A stretch of DNA of 64,000 bases from Cepaea nemoralis (GCA_014155875.1 JACEFZ010017449.1:898501-962500); one strand, 5' to 3'; positions 1-12,245 are shown, counted from the first letter of the stretch. The notes: generated from the sequence alone by a model not told the origin. A program made the numbers and translations.

Positions 1-1684
1 TTATTTCTTTAGCGGTGCAGTTTTTCAGTTGTGGTAGGCACCCTATTATCAGATCCGTACACGGGTTATGCAAGATGGCGCACGTAAATGTGTCTGACAA
101 GAAAGGAGTGTCTATACGAGCTTTTGCTAGCGGGTATTTCTCTATGTTGCCTGAAAAGGTTCGGCACTTTACAAACCCGCCTGTATAGTCTTCTGGCTTA
201 GCCAATTCCTTCCTAAGACCGATCAAGGTACTCCCGCTATCGATCAAACATTGGCAAGGCTTATCATTGACGATTCCGTCATGGAATACTAGTTTGCCTC
301 TGGAGGCAATGGCTGAGTTCGCGTTTTCACTAGAACACGGTACTGTGTGCCCGCATTTCAGCACTCCGTTTTCATGAAACTGGTGACATGTTACACATTG
401 ATCGAAATTTAGCACATCAATTGCTGCTACAACATTCTCTCCATATGGTAACCTTTCTTCACTCTCACATTCATCCTCACTTCCACTCTCAGAAGAAGTA
501 TCAACAAGTACAGCATTACTGGCTCTCAATCTCTGACGTCCAACACATCTGCTACTATAGTGACCAAATGCCCGGCAAAAGAAGCATTTAACAGCACGTC
601 TGTACGTGTTTCTTTTGCTCTCTTGCTTTTTTATCATCATCTCTAAGTGAGATGGATATGCTGGGTTTTTGTCACACATAGAAAAACTATCATGGAAAAA
701 ATTGCAATATGGACATTGCGGTGGCTTTGTTTTCTGTTTATCTTTCATCCTAAATGGTTTTTGAGGTTTGCTTTTGGCGAAAGCCACTATTTCACTATCT
801 TCTACAGTTGATTTAAATATATCCCTGTTTGAAGAAAAATATGCTGATCCCCGTTTCTCTAGCTGTTCTAAAGATTCTACATCAGCTTGCTGTAAAAACT
901 TGGCAAAGGGAGTTGGGACAGTCGAGATAATCTTGTCCATTATCATTAGGTCCCTCAGCTTTTCAAAACTCTTATTTACCTTTGCAGCATTCAGCCACTT
1001 ACTGTATAAACTCTGTACGTTAGAGATATAATCAATGAACGTTTCATTATGTTTAGGTTTTAATTTAGAATACTGAATTTGGTAACCTGGGGCATCTAGC
1101 AAAAAATGTTGCATAATGCGTTGCCGGATGTAGTCATAATCATTTCTCAGCTCTTGGGGGATAGATTCTATCACTTTCAAAGGCTCCCCAGAGAGATTTT
1201 TCATATAGATCATGGCCCAATGTTCCCGTGGAATTTCCTGGAATTTTAGCTGGAATTCCACATTCTCAGTCCAGGCAGATATGGAGTCTCCTTGGCAAAA
1301 GGGTTTGAGTAGCCCTTTGTACTTGCTAAACTTATTCTCTTCTTCTTTACTCTTTAGTTTAGTTGTTGCTATATGTACGTGAGATTCTATTTCTAACTCC
1401 TTCATTTTCAACTGGGTTTGTGACTCAATCTCCAGTTGTTTTAACTTAGTTGTTTCTGCCAATTCCTTCAGTCTGGTGGCATCTGCTATTTCTTTCAGCT
1501 TCGTAGCTTCAGCTATTTCTGCTAAGTCTTTTTGATGGTGTCGTTCCTGTGCTCGTTCGTCTCTTTCACTTGCCGCTTTCTTATCTACGTATTCTCTGTA
1601 CTCGTTTTTGGCCCATTGTTTTAATTTATCTCCACTATATCCCAGGTCTTTACCTGCTTCTATACACTCTTTCAATGTTGACAT
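1..1684 (-). CDS. LTR retrotransposon Gag-protease ORF, 3' end outside the window
   Basis: The reverse strand is open from an ATG at 1684 to the window edge, at least 561 codons without a stop. The N-terminal 120 or so residues are charged and helical with repeated LKE(I/L)A-type blocks, a likely coiled coil. A SCAN/capsid-like helical region follows (about residues 130-270, containing KPFCQGDSISAW). Residues 324-337 form a CPYC...H...C cluster. Residues 367-380 form a canonical CX2CX4HX4C zinc knuckle (CFFCRAFGHYSSRC). Residues 480-487 read LIDSGSTL, the aspartic-protease active-site motif, and a later DLIIG matches the second conserved protease strand. In this family Gag packages element RNA and the protease matures the polyprotein; reverse transcriptase and integrase would lie to the left. 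The ORF is intact here, so the copy may be young. I favour Ty3/gypsy-like; BEL/Pao is not excluded. Confidence in LTR-element Gag-Pol is high, in the clade low. Confidence 0.88.
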   Translation of the reverse strand, partial: MSTLKECIEAGKDLGYSGDKLKQWAKNEYREYVDKKAASERDERAQERHHQKDLAEIAEATKLKEIADATRLKELAETTKLKQLEIESQTQLKMKELEIESHVHIATTKLKSKEEENKFSKYKGLLKPFCQGDSISAWTENVEFQLKFQEIPREHWAMIYMKNLSGEPLKVIESIPQELRNDYDYIRQRIMQHFLLDAPGYQIQYSKLKPKHNETFIDYISNVQSLYSKWLNAAKVNKSFEKLRDLMIMDKIISTVPTPFAKFLQQADVESLEQLEKRGSAYFSSNRDIFKSTVEDSEIVAFAKSKPQKPFRMKDKQKTKPPQCPYCNFFHDSFSMCDKNPAYPSHLEMMIKKQESKRNTYRRAVKCFFCRAFGHYSSRCVGRQRLRASNAVLVDTSSESGSEDECESEERLPYGENVVAAIDVLNFDQCVTCHQFHENGVLKCGHTVPCSSENANSAIASRGKLVFHDGIVNDKPCQCLIDSGSTLIGLRKELAKPEDYTGGFVKCRTFSGNIEKYPLAKARIDTPFLSDTFTCAILHNPCTDLIIGCLPQLKNCTAKEI

Positions 1685-2304
1685 TGTTGTTAGTTAGTTT
1701 ACACGTTCACACACTCAAATCACAAAAATACAATTTCTATAATAATCTTAATTAATTACAGAATTCAAAATGAAGATGCTATTTTAGAGCATTTGTCAAA
1801 ACAATTTGGGTACTTATCTGAATACTTTCAGCTTTATCGGGTCTATCAGGAGTTGTTGACTTCTCTTTCTTATTTTGTCACGCTCTTCTCTCAGTTTCTT
1901 CTCTACATTCTGTTATATAGAGCAGCAACAATTAACACACACAAATTTACAAACATGTATGTTGATATTAATCACACTCAACAATATCTCTGTTTCTCCA
2001 AAACGAATGCTGAAATGCGAAGTTACTGTAATTATTTCTGTCTGTCGTTATGTCAATGTCGTCTTGTCTTCACTTGCTTGAGGCATCATCTGGAACATTC
2101 CTGTGAAACATATCAATCTTATTGTCTTTGTAATTACTATATTTCACAAACGTTCACTTCTTCTCACATGCCATTCTTTCTATCGTGAGCGCTCTTTGTT
2201 TTTCAATCTTTCCGTATCAGTCGCAAGTTCCCTCGTAATCTTACTACTCTTGTGATCCACTCGTTACTGATGACAAACAATCACACTTTTATGTTATATA
2301 TTTA

Positions 2305-2319
2305 CCACTCTTGGTGCCA
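2305..2319 (-). other. Candidate tRNA primer-binding site
   Basis: Read on the reverse strand this is TGGCACCAAGAGTGG. It begins with TGG, complementary to a tRNA CCA end, and shares its TGG..CA..AGTGG frame with the leucine-tRNA-type primer sites of many metazoan Ty3-like elements as I remember them. It lies one base inside the proposed LTR and about 620 nt upstream of the Gag ATG, the expected place. The primer tRNA is inferred, not shown. Confidence 0.4.
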
Positions 2320-2320
2320 A

Positions 2321-3459
2321 TGAAACACATTCTTGCTCATAGTTTCAAACACTTGCTGACATCACTATTGAACTTGATCATACGTTTGCATAATACTCTT
2401 GGTGTTACACTAGTGAAAAATTCAATCGACCACTCTTTATGTTGTTACACAAACACTCTGGCCATCGGTTCATAAATCATTCTTTCATCACTTTGCATTC
2501 TCGTCATAAGTTCATACAAATTCTGATACTACTCTTTCGTTCTTGTCATGGGTTCATAAGAACTTCTGACACCACTCTTTCGTTCTTGTCATGGGTTCAT
2601 TAGAACTTCTGACACCACTCATGGCCGCCTGTCAAGAACCTGGATTCACACAGGCATGCTGGCCACTTCATTCTTACCTTACGATCACAAACACGAGTGT
2701 ACAAATGGTATCCATAGTAATATTTATTTTCAGTAATTCTCTCACACAGTTTTCTATCAGGCGATAATGCCTACACAGATACATATATCACTCGCATCAA
2801 TCGCTCTCACAACTCAGATACATTCGCTCGCTATGTCTAACTATGTCCTTCCTAATCTACACAGTCGCTAGGGAAAATCACACATCTGAACGCTCCAACA
2901 GTCAAGTCCGGTCTGCCCTGAGTTTACAGGTCTCGCTACTCTTTGCCCCTCAATTCCCCGTGCGGTCAGCAGCACTGCGTGCTGGTCACTTGTCACGTAG
3001 TCTAGAGTCTAGTACTCGTTAACCTACAGTCGTACTATCGTTCAGTCTGTTTACGGGTAGTTCCCCGTGGTTAACGTCCCTTGTCCTATCCGGGTGGTAG
3101 ATTCCCGTTATGTCCTGGTTATGACACGTCTGTGTCCTAACTGTGTCCTGTCTTATAGCTGGTTGAAGGTCTACGTCCTTCTGCTGTCTCTATCTGTCTA
3201 TTCTCTGATAACAGTCCTTATCTATGTCCTGTCTCTCTCTATCTATTCTCTTATACAGGTCCTTATCTATGTCCTGTCTCTGTCCTTTCCTTACTTCTGT
3301 CGTTGTCCTACTTATCTCATTTACACAACACTTTGACAGCCACCAGCGTACAGCAAGCGCAAGCAGCCCATTAAGCTACGCAGCCACACAGACCGTCGTA
3401 TGTATATACTTACGGCGGACCGTCAATAAGTAATGCCTCGTAATGTTTAATTTCATTCA
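2321..3459 (-). mobile_element. Candidate 5' LTR
   Basis: This 1.1-kb non-coding segment starts TGAA and ends TTCA, the short inverted TG...CA ends expected of an LTR. It adjoins the candidate primer site on one side and an unrelated mariner on the other. An AT-rich TATATA at about 3400 would sit near its 5' end on the reverse strand, a possible promoter. The second LTR is outside the window, so the boundaries are inferred from motif ends only. Confidence 0.4.
2521..2640. repeat. 43-44-bp direct repeat, about 2.7 copies
   Basis: A block containing CACTCTTTCGTTCTTGTCAT is repeated head to tail inside the candidate LTR, with a weaker partial copy upstream. Short internal duplications of this type are common in LTR U3 regions. 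Confidence 0.75.
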
Positions 3460-3464
3460 ATTGG

Positions 3465-4625
3465 GGTGGGGGTGGGGGGGGGGGATACAGATACAATTCA
3501 CATTGAAATCAAGCCCCAAGTCTGTACTTCAAACATGTATTTCTCAATGTAGTCTCCGTTATTCGTTACAGTTTTTGTCCATCTTCTCACAAGAGCATGT
3601 ATCCCCGCACTGTACAAATTGGTGACCTTTTACATTAACCACTGGCGTACGGCGCATTTAAGGGTCTCAGTGTCCTCAAAGTAATATCTGCAAAGATCTT
3701 CTTTCAGTGGTCCAAACAGATGGAAGTCTGAAGGTGTTAAATCTGGACTGAAAGGGGGATGTGGTAATAATGTCCAGACAAATTCTGCAATTGTATCGAT
3801 GGTGCATTCAGCGCTGTGCGGCTTGACATTATCGTGCAACAGTAGTGCAGTTCTAGGATCTTTGAGTGGGTAAAGTCGTTGAAGCCGCCCTGTAAGCTTC
3901 TTCAAAGTGTCAATGAAACGGTCAGCATTCACCGTGATTTCATGTTCCAAGAAGTTGAGAAGAATCACATCTTTCTCATCCAAAATCAGGGAGGCCATAA
4001 CTTTCCCTAGAGATGGTGACATTTTGAACTTCTTTCTTGTCGGCGAAGTTGCGTGATGCCTTTCCATTGACTGCCTCTTGGATGCTGGTTAAAAAAACTG
4101 AACCCATGTTTCATCACCTGTCACAATATTCAATAAAAACCCTTCTTCTTCAGTTTTGTAACTGTGCAGGAGGTTGATGGCAATGGTTTTCCTTGCTACT
4201 TTATGTCTGTCTGTCAACATTCTGGGCACCCACCGTGCATACACTTTTGAATTAACCCAGGTCTTTAATGATGGTCTGAGCACTGCCTTTACTAATGGAC
4301 AGCATGGAACACAGTTTATCCATTGTTACCCGACGATCACTACGAATGATCCATCAACTCGATGAATGTTGTGTGGAGTCACTACGGTTGATGGACGGCC
4401 AGTCCGCTTTGCGTCAGCCAGTGGGGATTGACCTACTTCAGCTTCGTCACAAAGACGTACCCTACAGCGGACAGCGGATCTGCTGTTGAATCTCCTTAAA
4501 CGATACCCAAAATTTCGTGCATGCGAATCAGGGTCTCGCCTTCAGCATTGAGGAATTATATGAAATTACGTTGCTTTAGCCGAACTTCTTACGTGACCAT
4601 TTTTTAAACCTTTACTTTTGCTCGA
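3465..4625 (-). pseudogene. Dead mariner-family transposase (SETMAR-like)
   Basis: Reverse-strand translation gives a mariner transposase in pieces. The helix-turn-helix part (about 4500-4290) reads RVTMDKLCSML..SKGSAQTIIKDLG. A frameshift leads to VYARWVPRMLTD and the first catalytic aspartate in TGDETWV (4089-4283). A stop or shift precedes a 145-aa piece (3630-4067) holding LLLHDN (second aspartate) and FSPDLTPSDFHLF (third aspartate), the DD34D arrangement of mariner. The enzyme would cut and paste its element at TA dinucleotides in the nucleus. Several frame breaks make it non-functional. I could not define the terminal repeats; the left end merges with a poly-G run at 3462-3483. Confidence 0.88.
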
Positions 4626-4744
4626 CCTATGCCTGAATCAGGTTGGTGTTGATACACGGTGCAGAAGGGTGTTTGAGGAATCCCCCTAAATTAATAAATT
4701 GCACACCGATAAAAAATAGGAGGCATTACTTAATGACCGTCCCT

Positions 4745-4908
<164 letters not shown>

Positions 4909-4914
4909 GTATTG

Positions 4915-5395
4915 GAAAGAACAGATTGTGTGACGGTTTGTTCCATGCTCAGTCGTCGAGTCTTCGTAGATTTAGATGGATAGAACACATTAGGCGGAGG
5001 TACGGCGGTAGAATACGAAAGGACATCTTTACTGGTGAATTACAGATGGGTAAAAGATTTCGGGTTCGGCTTCTGATGCTATTCAAAGATGTGTGTAAGC
5101 AAGACTTGATTGATACCAGCATTGATCTTGCACCATGGGAGTATGCCGCCGCACATCACGTTACATGGAGCGCAAAGATAAGAAAAGGAATAAAGAAAAA
5201 GGCCATACAAAGATTGATGATAGGTTACACAAGACGCGTATGATATGTCAGATGGTACGTAATGGTGGAAATGATCAGGTGTTCACATGCATCCATTTAC
5301 AGGGCAAATTGGTCTGATCAGTCACATTCGCCACGGCTATTTGTTGTAATTATGCCTTTATCGTCTGTCAAGTCGGCAGTGTGGCAGCGGTATAT
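4915..5395 (+). pseudogene. LINE-A relic: C-terminal end of a reverse-transcriptase polyprotein
   Basis: Forward translation, with frame changes, matches the C-terminal part of a LINE polyprotein seen again at 47686-48106 and 60165-60718. Recognisable blocks are LERTDCVTVCSML, then LRRFRWIEHIRR..YGGRI.KDIFTGELQMGKR, then KDVCKQDLIDT, and finally VFTCIH...IGLISHIRH, the remains of a C2H2-like finger that ends the protein. The non-coding 3' end carries TCGTCTGTCAAGTCGGCA, shared with the other copies. It is 5' truncated, beginning right after the GT run, and cannot encode a working enzyme. I would place it near RTE/jockey-like LINEs. Confidence 0.8.
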
Positions 5396-5418
5396 ATAGA
5401 ATAAATAGTTCATTAGTT

Positions 5419-5660
5419 GCATATCCCTTACAGGTCATCAGTCATCCCCACAAATCTTTGCCTGTTCGTGATTTCTTTGCAAGTTTCCGTTCAGTAGTTT
5501 GCTATTGCTTTCTGGATGACCGGCATTCATACCTTTGTATATTAAACCAACGCAAGGCGGTCCGCTGCCAAATTTCCCCCAGCTGTGTTTTGAACGCGGT
5601 ATGCGGGAATATGAAATGCGTCCGTAACCGCTACGGCACAGACCCAGCATACCATAAATA
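5419..5660 (-). mobile_element. SINE-1 copy (tRNA-derived), reverse
   Basis: It starts with the reverse complement of the SINE-1 tail (GCATATCCCTTACAGG), followed by the conserved TTTGCAAGTTTCCGTTCAGT and TTTGCTATTGCTTTCTGG blocks. It is closest to the copy at 28405-28650, sharing the block around GCGGTATGCGGGAAT, so the two form a subfamily. Confidence 0.8.
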
Positions 5661-5661
5661 A

Positions 5662-8647
5662 AGATAGATAAATGCCACCGAGAGAGTGAGAGAGATAGAT
5701 AAATGCCACCGAGAGAGTGAGATAGATAGATAGATAAATGCCAATGAGAGAGTGAGATAGATAGATAGATAAATGCCACCGAGAGAGTGAGAGAGATAGA
5801 TAGATAAATGCCACCGAGAGAGTGAGAGAGAGATAGATAAATGCCACCGAGAGAGTGAGATAGATAGATAGATAAATGCCACCGAGAGAGTGAGATAGAT
5901 AGATAGATAAATGCCACCGAGAGAGTGAGAGATAGATAGATAAATGCCACCGAGAGAGTGAGAGAGATAGATAAATGCCACCGAGAGAGTGAGAGAGAGA
6001 TAGATAAATGCCACCGAGAGAGTGAGATAGATAGATAGATAGATAGATAAATGCCACCGAGAGAGTGAGAGAGATAGATAAATGCCACCGAGAGAGTGAG
6101 ATAGATAGATAGATAAATGCCACCGAGAGAGTGAGAGAGAGAGATAGATAAATGCCACCGAGAGAGTGAGATAGATAGATAGATAAATGCCACCGAGAGA
6201 GTGAGAGAGAGATAGATAAATGCCACCGAGAGAGTGAGATAGATAGATAGATAAATGCCACCGAGAGAGTGAGAGATAGATAGATAGATAAATGCCACCG
6301 AGAGAGTGAGAGAGATAGATAGATAAATGCCACCGAGAGAGTGAGAGAGAGATAGATAAATGCCACCGAGAGAGTGAGATAGATAGATAGATAAATGCCA
6401 CCGAGAGAGTGAGAGAGAGATAGATAAATGCCACCGAGAGAGTGAGAGAGATAGATAGATAAATGCCACCGAGAGAGTGAGAGAGAGATAGATAAATGCC
6501 ACCGAGAGAGTGAGAGAGAGATAGATAGATAAATGCCACCGAGAGAGTGAGATAGATAGATAAATGCCACCGAGAGAGTGAGAGATAGATAGATAAATGC
6601 CACCGAGAGAGTGAGATAGATAGATAGATAAATGCCACCGAGAGAGTGAGAGAGATAGATAAATGCCACCGAGAGAGTGAGATAGATAGATAAATGCCAC
6701 CGAGAGAGTGAGAGAGATAGATAGATAAATGCCACCGAGAGAGTGAGATAGATAGATAGATAAATGCCACCGAGAGAGTGAGAGAGAGATAGATAAATGC
6801 CACCGAGAGAGTGAGATAGATAGATAGATAAATGCCACCGAGAGAGTGAGAGAGAGATAGATAAATGCCACCGAGAGAGTGAGATAGATAGATAGATAAA
6901 TGCCACCGAGAGAGTGAGAGAGAGATAGATAAATGCCACCGAGAGAGTGAGATAGATAGATAGATAAATGCCACCGAGAGAGTGAGAGAGATAGATAAAT
7001 GCCACCGAGAGAGTGAGATAGATAGATAGATAAATGCCACCGAGAGAGTGAGATAGATAGATAGATAAATGTCACCGAGAGAGTGAGATAGATAGATAGA
7101 TATATGCCACCGAGAGAGTGAGAGATAGATAGATAAATGCCACCGAGAGAGTGAGAGAGATAGATAAATGCCACCGAGAGAGTGAGAGAGAGATAGATAA
7201 ATGCCACCGAGAGAGTGAGATAGATAGATAGATAAATGCCACCGAGAGAGTGAGAGAGATAGATAAATGCCACCGAGAGAGTGAGATAGATAGATAGATA
7301 AATGCCACCGAGAGAGTGAGAGAGAGATAGATAAATGCCACCGAGAGAGTGAGATAGATAGATAGATAAATGCCACCGAGAGAGTGAGAGAGAGATAGAT
7401 AAATGCCACCGAGAGAGTGAGATAGATAGATAGATAAATGCCACCGAGAGAGTGAGAGAGATAGATAGATAAATGCCACCGAGAGAGTGAGAGAGATAGA
7501 TAGATAAATGCCACCGAGAGAGTGAGAGAGAGATAGATAAATGCCACCGAGAGAGTGAGAGAGATAGATAGATAAATGCCACCGAGAGAGTGAGAGAGAT
7601 ATAGATAAATGCCACCGAGAGAGTGAGATAGATAGATAGATAAATGCCACCGAGAGAGTGAGAGATAGATAGATAAATGCCACCGAGAGAGTGAGAGATA
7701 GATAGATAAATGCCACCGAGAGAGTGAGAGAGATATAGATAAATGCCACCGAGAGAGTGAGAGAGATAGATAAATGGCCACCGAGAGAGTGAGAGAGGAT
7801 AGATAAATGCCACCGAGAGAGTGAGAGAGAGATAGATAATGCCACCGAGAGAGTGAGAGAGAGATAGATAAATGCCACCGAGAGAGTGAGAGAGATAAGA
7901 TAAATGCCACCGAGAGAGTGAGAGAGAGATAGATAAATGCCACCGAGAGAGTGAGAGAGAGATAGATAAATGCCACCGAGAGAGTGAGATAGATAGATAG
8001 ATAAATGCCACCGAGAGAGTGAGAGAGATAGATAAATGCCACCGAGAGAGTGAGATAGATAGATAGATACATGCCACCGAGAGAGTGAGATAGATAGATA
8101 GATAAATGCCACCGAGAGAGTGAGAGAGAGATAGATAAATGCCACCGAGAGAGTGAGATAGATAGATAGATAAATGCCACCGAGAGAGTGAGAGAGATAG
8201 ATAGATAAATGCCACCGAGAGAGTGAGAGAGATAGATAGATAAATGCCACCGAGAGAGTGAGAGAGATAGATAAATGCCACCGAGAGAGTGAGATAGATA
8301 GATAGATAAATGCCACCGAGAGAGTGAGAGAGATAGATAAATGCCACCGAGAGAGTGAGATAGATAGATAGATAAATGCCACCGAGAGAGTGGAGAGAGA
8401 TAGATAGATCAATGCCACCGAGAGAGTGAGAGAGATAGATAGATAAATGCCACCGAGAGAGTGAGAGAGATTAGATAAATGCCACCGAGAGAGTGAGAGA
8501 GATAGATAGATAAATGCCACCGAGAGAGTGAGAGAGAGATAGATAAATGCCACCGAGAGAGTGAGATAGATAGATAGATAAATGCCACCGAGAGAGTGAG
8601 ATAGATAGATAGATAAATGCCACCGAGAGAGTGAGAGAGATAGATAG
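5662..8647. repeat. About 3-kb minisatellite, 31-35-bp unit
   Basis: Roughly 90 units built on GATAAATGCCACCGAGAGAG plus variable (GATA)n and (GA)n joints, so unit length alternates mainly between 31 and 35 bp. Units are nearly identical apart from joint length; rare variants include GCCAATG, TATATGCC and GTCACCG. No frame on the reverse strand has stops in the unit, which creates spurious frames up to 969 codons. Confidence 0.97.
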
Positions 8648-8649
8648 TT

Positions 8650-9305
8650 ATTTCCATTTGTGACTTACTTATTAACTTACCCTCGTAATCCGACCAAAGA
8701 CAAAGACTGTTCCAGACACTGGTAGTGGTTCTATAGACATCACTGCAGACTGACTGACTAGGCACTGAAGCTGAAAGTCTCACCTTGGTCATTAGTTCGT
8801 GGTTTGTTTTTCATTGACATACCTACAATCTGTGGAGAAAACCATCCTAACCATTCTAGGACTACCCTGCTTGTAGCTATGTGCTGTGCTGTCCTGTATA
8901 ATAGCCTCATTGTTGTTGTTGTTGTCTTCTACGTTAGGCGTCGTGGGGAGAATCAAATGAAGTTCCAACACCTGTAACTAGCGTCTGACCTTCAATTTCT
9001 TCTTTGTATTGAGGGCAGTATTGTCAAGGATCAAGTCAATTCCCTACCTGTTTGATAGGCAGGTCATTGGTTCCTCACTGACTTTCACTTCCTAATATAC
9101 TTCGCCACAGATTTGAAATATCTGCAGCGGGCTTGCACACATAGTTGGTTTCTGGGCTTAGGAAAGGAAAGGAGAACTCTGTAGTTATGTTTCTGTCGGG
9201 AAATGGTGCTTTCAGTACCGGGTCGAGAGAGGTCTCTACATCAAGACCACACAGATCCATGACGAACTGACCTCCATTGCATCACACTTGAGAGCTACGT
9301 CTCAG
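8650..9305. other. Non-coding; includes an old retroelement 3' end
   Basis: No gene recognised. At 8905-8960 the reverse complement reads CCACGACGCCTAACGTAGAA followed by (AAC)n, matching 34705-34800, so both are 3' ends of one dispersed retroelement family. The rest, including a 61-codon reverse frame at 9075-9260, shows nothing recognisable. Confidence 0.55.
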
Positions 9306-9309
9306 AGCC

Positions 9310-10215
9310 TTACACAGGATGCACAGGAAATCAATCAACTAACCAGCCTAGCAACCAACAAAGTTATCAAATAACCAATCAACTAAGCAACTAAATAACC
9401 AAACAACCAAACATCCAACCAATGAACCAAACAGACAGCAAGCCAAATTACCAATCAAACTACTAAATAAATCTTACCAATCCAACCCATAAAGACAACC
9501 TATTAACCAAATCAAAGCACCTACCAAGCCCCAATTTCCAAAAAAATTCACACAAATAAACAAAAGAGTTTACCAAGCAACTAACCTACCAGTCAACCAC
9601 CCTAACCAATTAACTTTACCAGTCAAACGACACACAAACCAACTAACCAACCATAGTAAACACCGATCCAGCCCACCCAACGACGCAGCAACCTAACCAA
9701 CCAGACCAACCACCAAGAACGAATAAATCCAACCAAACAACCAACCCAACAACCAGTCCTACCGTACCTACCTACCTACCGTACTCTACCTAACCTACCA
9801 CACCTACTACCTACTTAAACCTTCGTACCTTCCTACCACCCCAACCTACTTATTCCCTGACCTCCCCTACATACCTAACCCACCTACCTACATACCTTAA
9901 TACCTCACCCACATACCCTACCAAAACATTCCTAACACTCAACCTATCCTACCTGCGTACCTACCTATTTGCCTTGCCTTCCAACTTACGACTATCTACC
10001 AACTACCTACCTACCTACCTACCTACCTTACCCACCTACCTACTACCTTACCTACCTATCCCTACTACCTACTATCTATCAACTAACTGCCTATCTACCT
10101 ACCTACCAACCACACTACCTAATTACTACATACTTATATACCTACCTACCTGCTTACCTACCCACCTGCCCACTTGCTTACCTACTGCCTACCCACCCAC
10201 CAACTTACCTACTTA
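9310..10215. repeat. Degenerate CAAC then TACC tetranucleotide tract
   Basis: 9310-9770 is an imperfect (AACC/CAAC)n tract. From about 9770 it becomes (CTAC)n, nearly pure at 10000-10040 and degenerate elsewhere. The open frames over it are repeat translations. Confidence 0.93.
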
Positions 10216-10432
10216 CCCCCTATAAACCTCGGATTTAGAACTGGTGGTTGTGCAGTCTGAACTAATGGATGAGTATCAGAATGTAAGGAGTATCATATGA
10301 GAAAGAAGGGTGGTGACAAAGTGAACTGGTCAGCTAACAACGTTAGACCATGTCATACTATATGAAATAAATGGTTGTCTGTGTACAATCCTGCCGGGAT
10401 GTTTATCTGTATGTCAGTGAGACTGAAACACC

Positions 10433-10471
<39 letters not shown>

Positions 10472-10476
10472 AGTGG

Positions 10477-10562
<86 letters not shown>
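10433..10562. repeat. (CTGT)n microsatellite
   Basis: A 130-bp (GTCT)n run with one interruption at about 10470-10478. Confidence 0.98.
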
Positions 10563-11070
10563 GAACTGAATAATCTGTCGCCGATGCTAACAGACACTCA
10601 GATCTCAAAGTATTTAATTCCAACGCCTCAGACTTCTGAACAAAGACATTTCTTTCCCCCGAATTACCATATGACGTTTTGCAAACGGACTGAACCAGCA
10701 TTCTACAGTTAATGACATTTTACATCAACCAAAACTATCCTCAGTTTTGTGATTGCGTTTTTTTGTTTACAAATCCTTGTCGAAATCGTATACTTGTAAG
10801 TTTATCCTTTCTCTAATCCATTACGCCCTGACAGCACTTACGATTGCAATAGTACGCTAGGTTTTCTTGTTGTTCTTTTTTCAAATTTAGATTCTTTAAT
10901 GCCCAGGGACTCTTTGTGTGAATGTCTAACCTTCTTATGTAGTTTCTTTCTAGGTCAAAGTTTTCAATTGTTTCAATACAGGCCTAGATCCGTGTCCATT
11001 ATTGTCGTGCGCACTGCCAGAATCGGGGGTAATTTTAGACAGTGTGGCATGTGATCATTTATATGTCTGC
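10563..11070. other. Unrecognised unique sequence
   Basis: AT-rich spacer between two tandem arrays. I see no coding potential, RNA gene or family resemblance. Confidence 0.6.
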
Positions 11071-11074
11071 GTTT

Positions 11075-12190
11075 TTCTTTATGTTTCTATGCTGGTAATT
11101 CTCTTCTAGGTTGATGTTTCTTCATGTTTCTATGCTGGTAATTCTCTTCTAGGTTGATGTTTCTTCATGTTTCTATGCTGGTAATTCTCTTCTAGGCTGA
11201 TGTTCATTTATGTTTCTATGCTGGTAATTCTCTTGAAGATTGATGATTCTTTATGTTTTGTATGCTAGTAATTCTTATCCTAGGCTGATGTTTCTTTATG
11301 TTTCTATGCAAGTAATTCTCTTCTAGGCTGATGTTCATTTATGTTTCTATGCTGGTAATTCTCTTGAAGATTGATGATTCTTATGTTTTGTATGCTAGTA
11401 ATTCTTATCCTAGGCTGATGTTTCTTTATGTTTCTATGCAAGTAATTCTCTTCTAGGCTGATGTTTCTTCATGTTTCTATGCTGGTAATTCTCTTCTAGG
11501 TTGATGTTTCTTCATGTTTCTATGCTGGTAATTCTCTTCTAGGCTGATGTTTCTCATGTTTCTATGCTGTAATTCTCTTAGGCTGATGTTTCTTCATGTT
11601 TCTATGCTGGTAATTCTCTTCTAGGCTGATGTTTCTTCATGTTTCTATGCTGGTAATTCTCTTCTAGGCTGATGTTTCTTCATGTTTCTATGCTGGTAAT
11701 TCTCTTCTAGGCTGATGTTTCTTCATGTTTCTATGCTGGTAATTCTCTTCTAGGTTGATGTTTCTTTATGTTTCTATGCAGGTAATTCTCTTCTAGGCTG
11801 ATGTTTCTTCATGTTTCTATGCAAGTAATTCTCTTCTAGGCTGATGTTTCTTCATGTTTCTATGCAAGTAATTCTCTTCTAGGCTGATGTTTCTTCATGT
11901 TTCTATGCAAGTAATTCTCTTCTAGGCTGATGTTTCTTCATGTTTCTATGCAAGTAATTCTCTTCTAGGCTGATGTTTCTTCATGTTTCTATGCTGGTAA
12001 TTCTCTTCTAGGCTGATGTTTCTTCATGTTTCTATGCTGGTAATTCTCTGCTAGGCTGATGTTCATTTATGTTTCTATGCTGGTAATTCTCTTGAAGATT
12101 GATGATTCTTTATGTTTTGTATGCTAGTAATTCTTATCCTAGGCTGATGTTTCTTTATGTTTCTATGCTGCTAATTTTCTTCTAGTCTGA
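11075..12190. repeat. 43-bp minisatellite with embedded higher-order block
   Basis: About 26 units of a 43-bp motif containing ATGCTGGTAATTCTCTTCTA. Variants differ in GCTGG/GCAAG and the TTCTTC/TTCATT ends. A block of three diverged units (containing CTTGAAGATTGATGATTCT and TGTATGCTAGTAATTCTTAT) recurs three times, at about 11200-11330, 11330-11456 and 12058-12170. Confidence 0.95.
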
Positions 12191-12245
12191 TGTTTGATTG
12201 TGCTTTGCATTTGGGTTAATTTGTTGTGCTTTTATACTTTCTTCT

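Noticed and set aside
3630..4283. Host SETMAR gene
   Set aside because: No SET domain exon nearby; only frame-broken mariner transposase pieces.
5438..8553. Open frames of 487-969 codons on the reverse strand
   Set aside because: They are translations of a stop-free minisatellite in all three frames; no start context, no domain, and the frames overlap one another.
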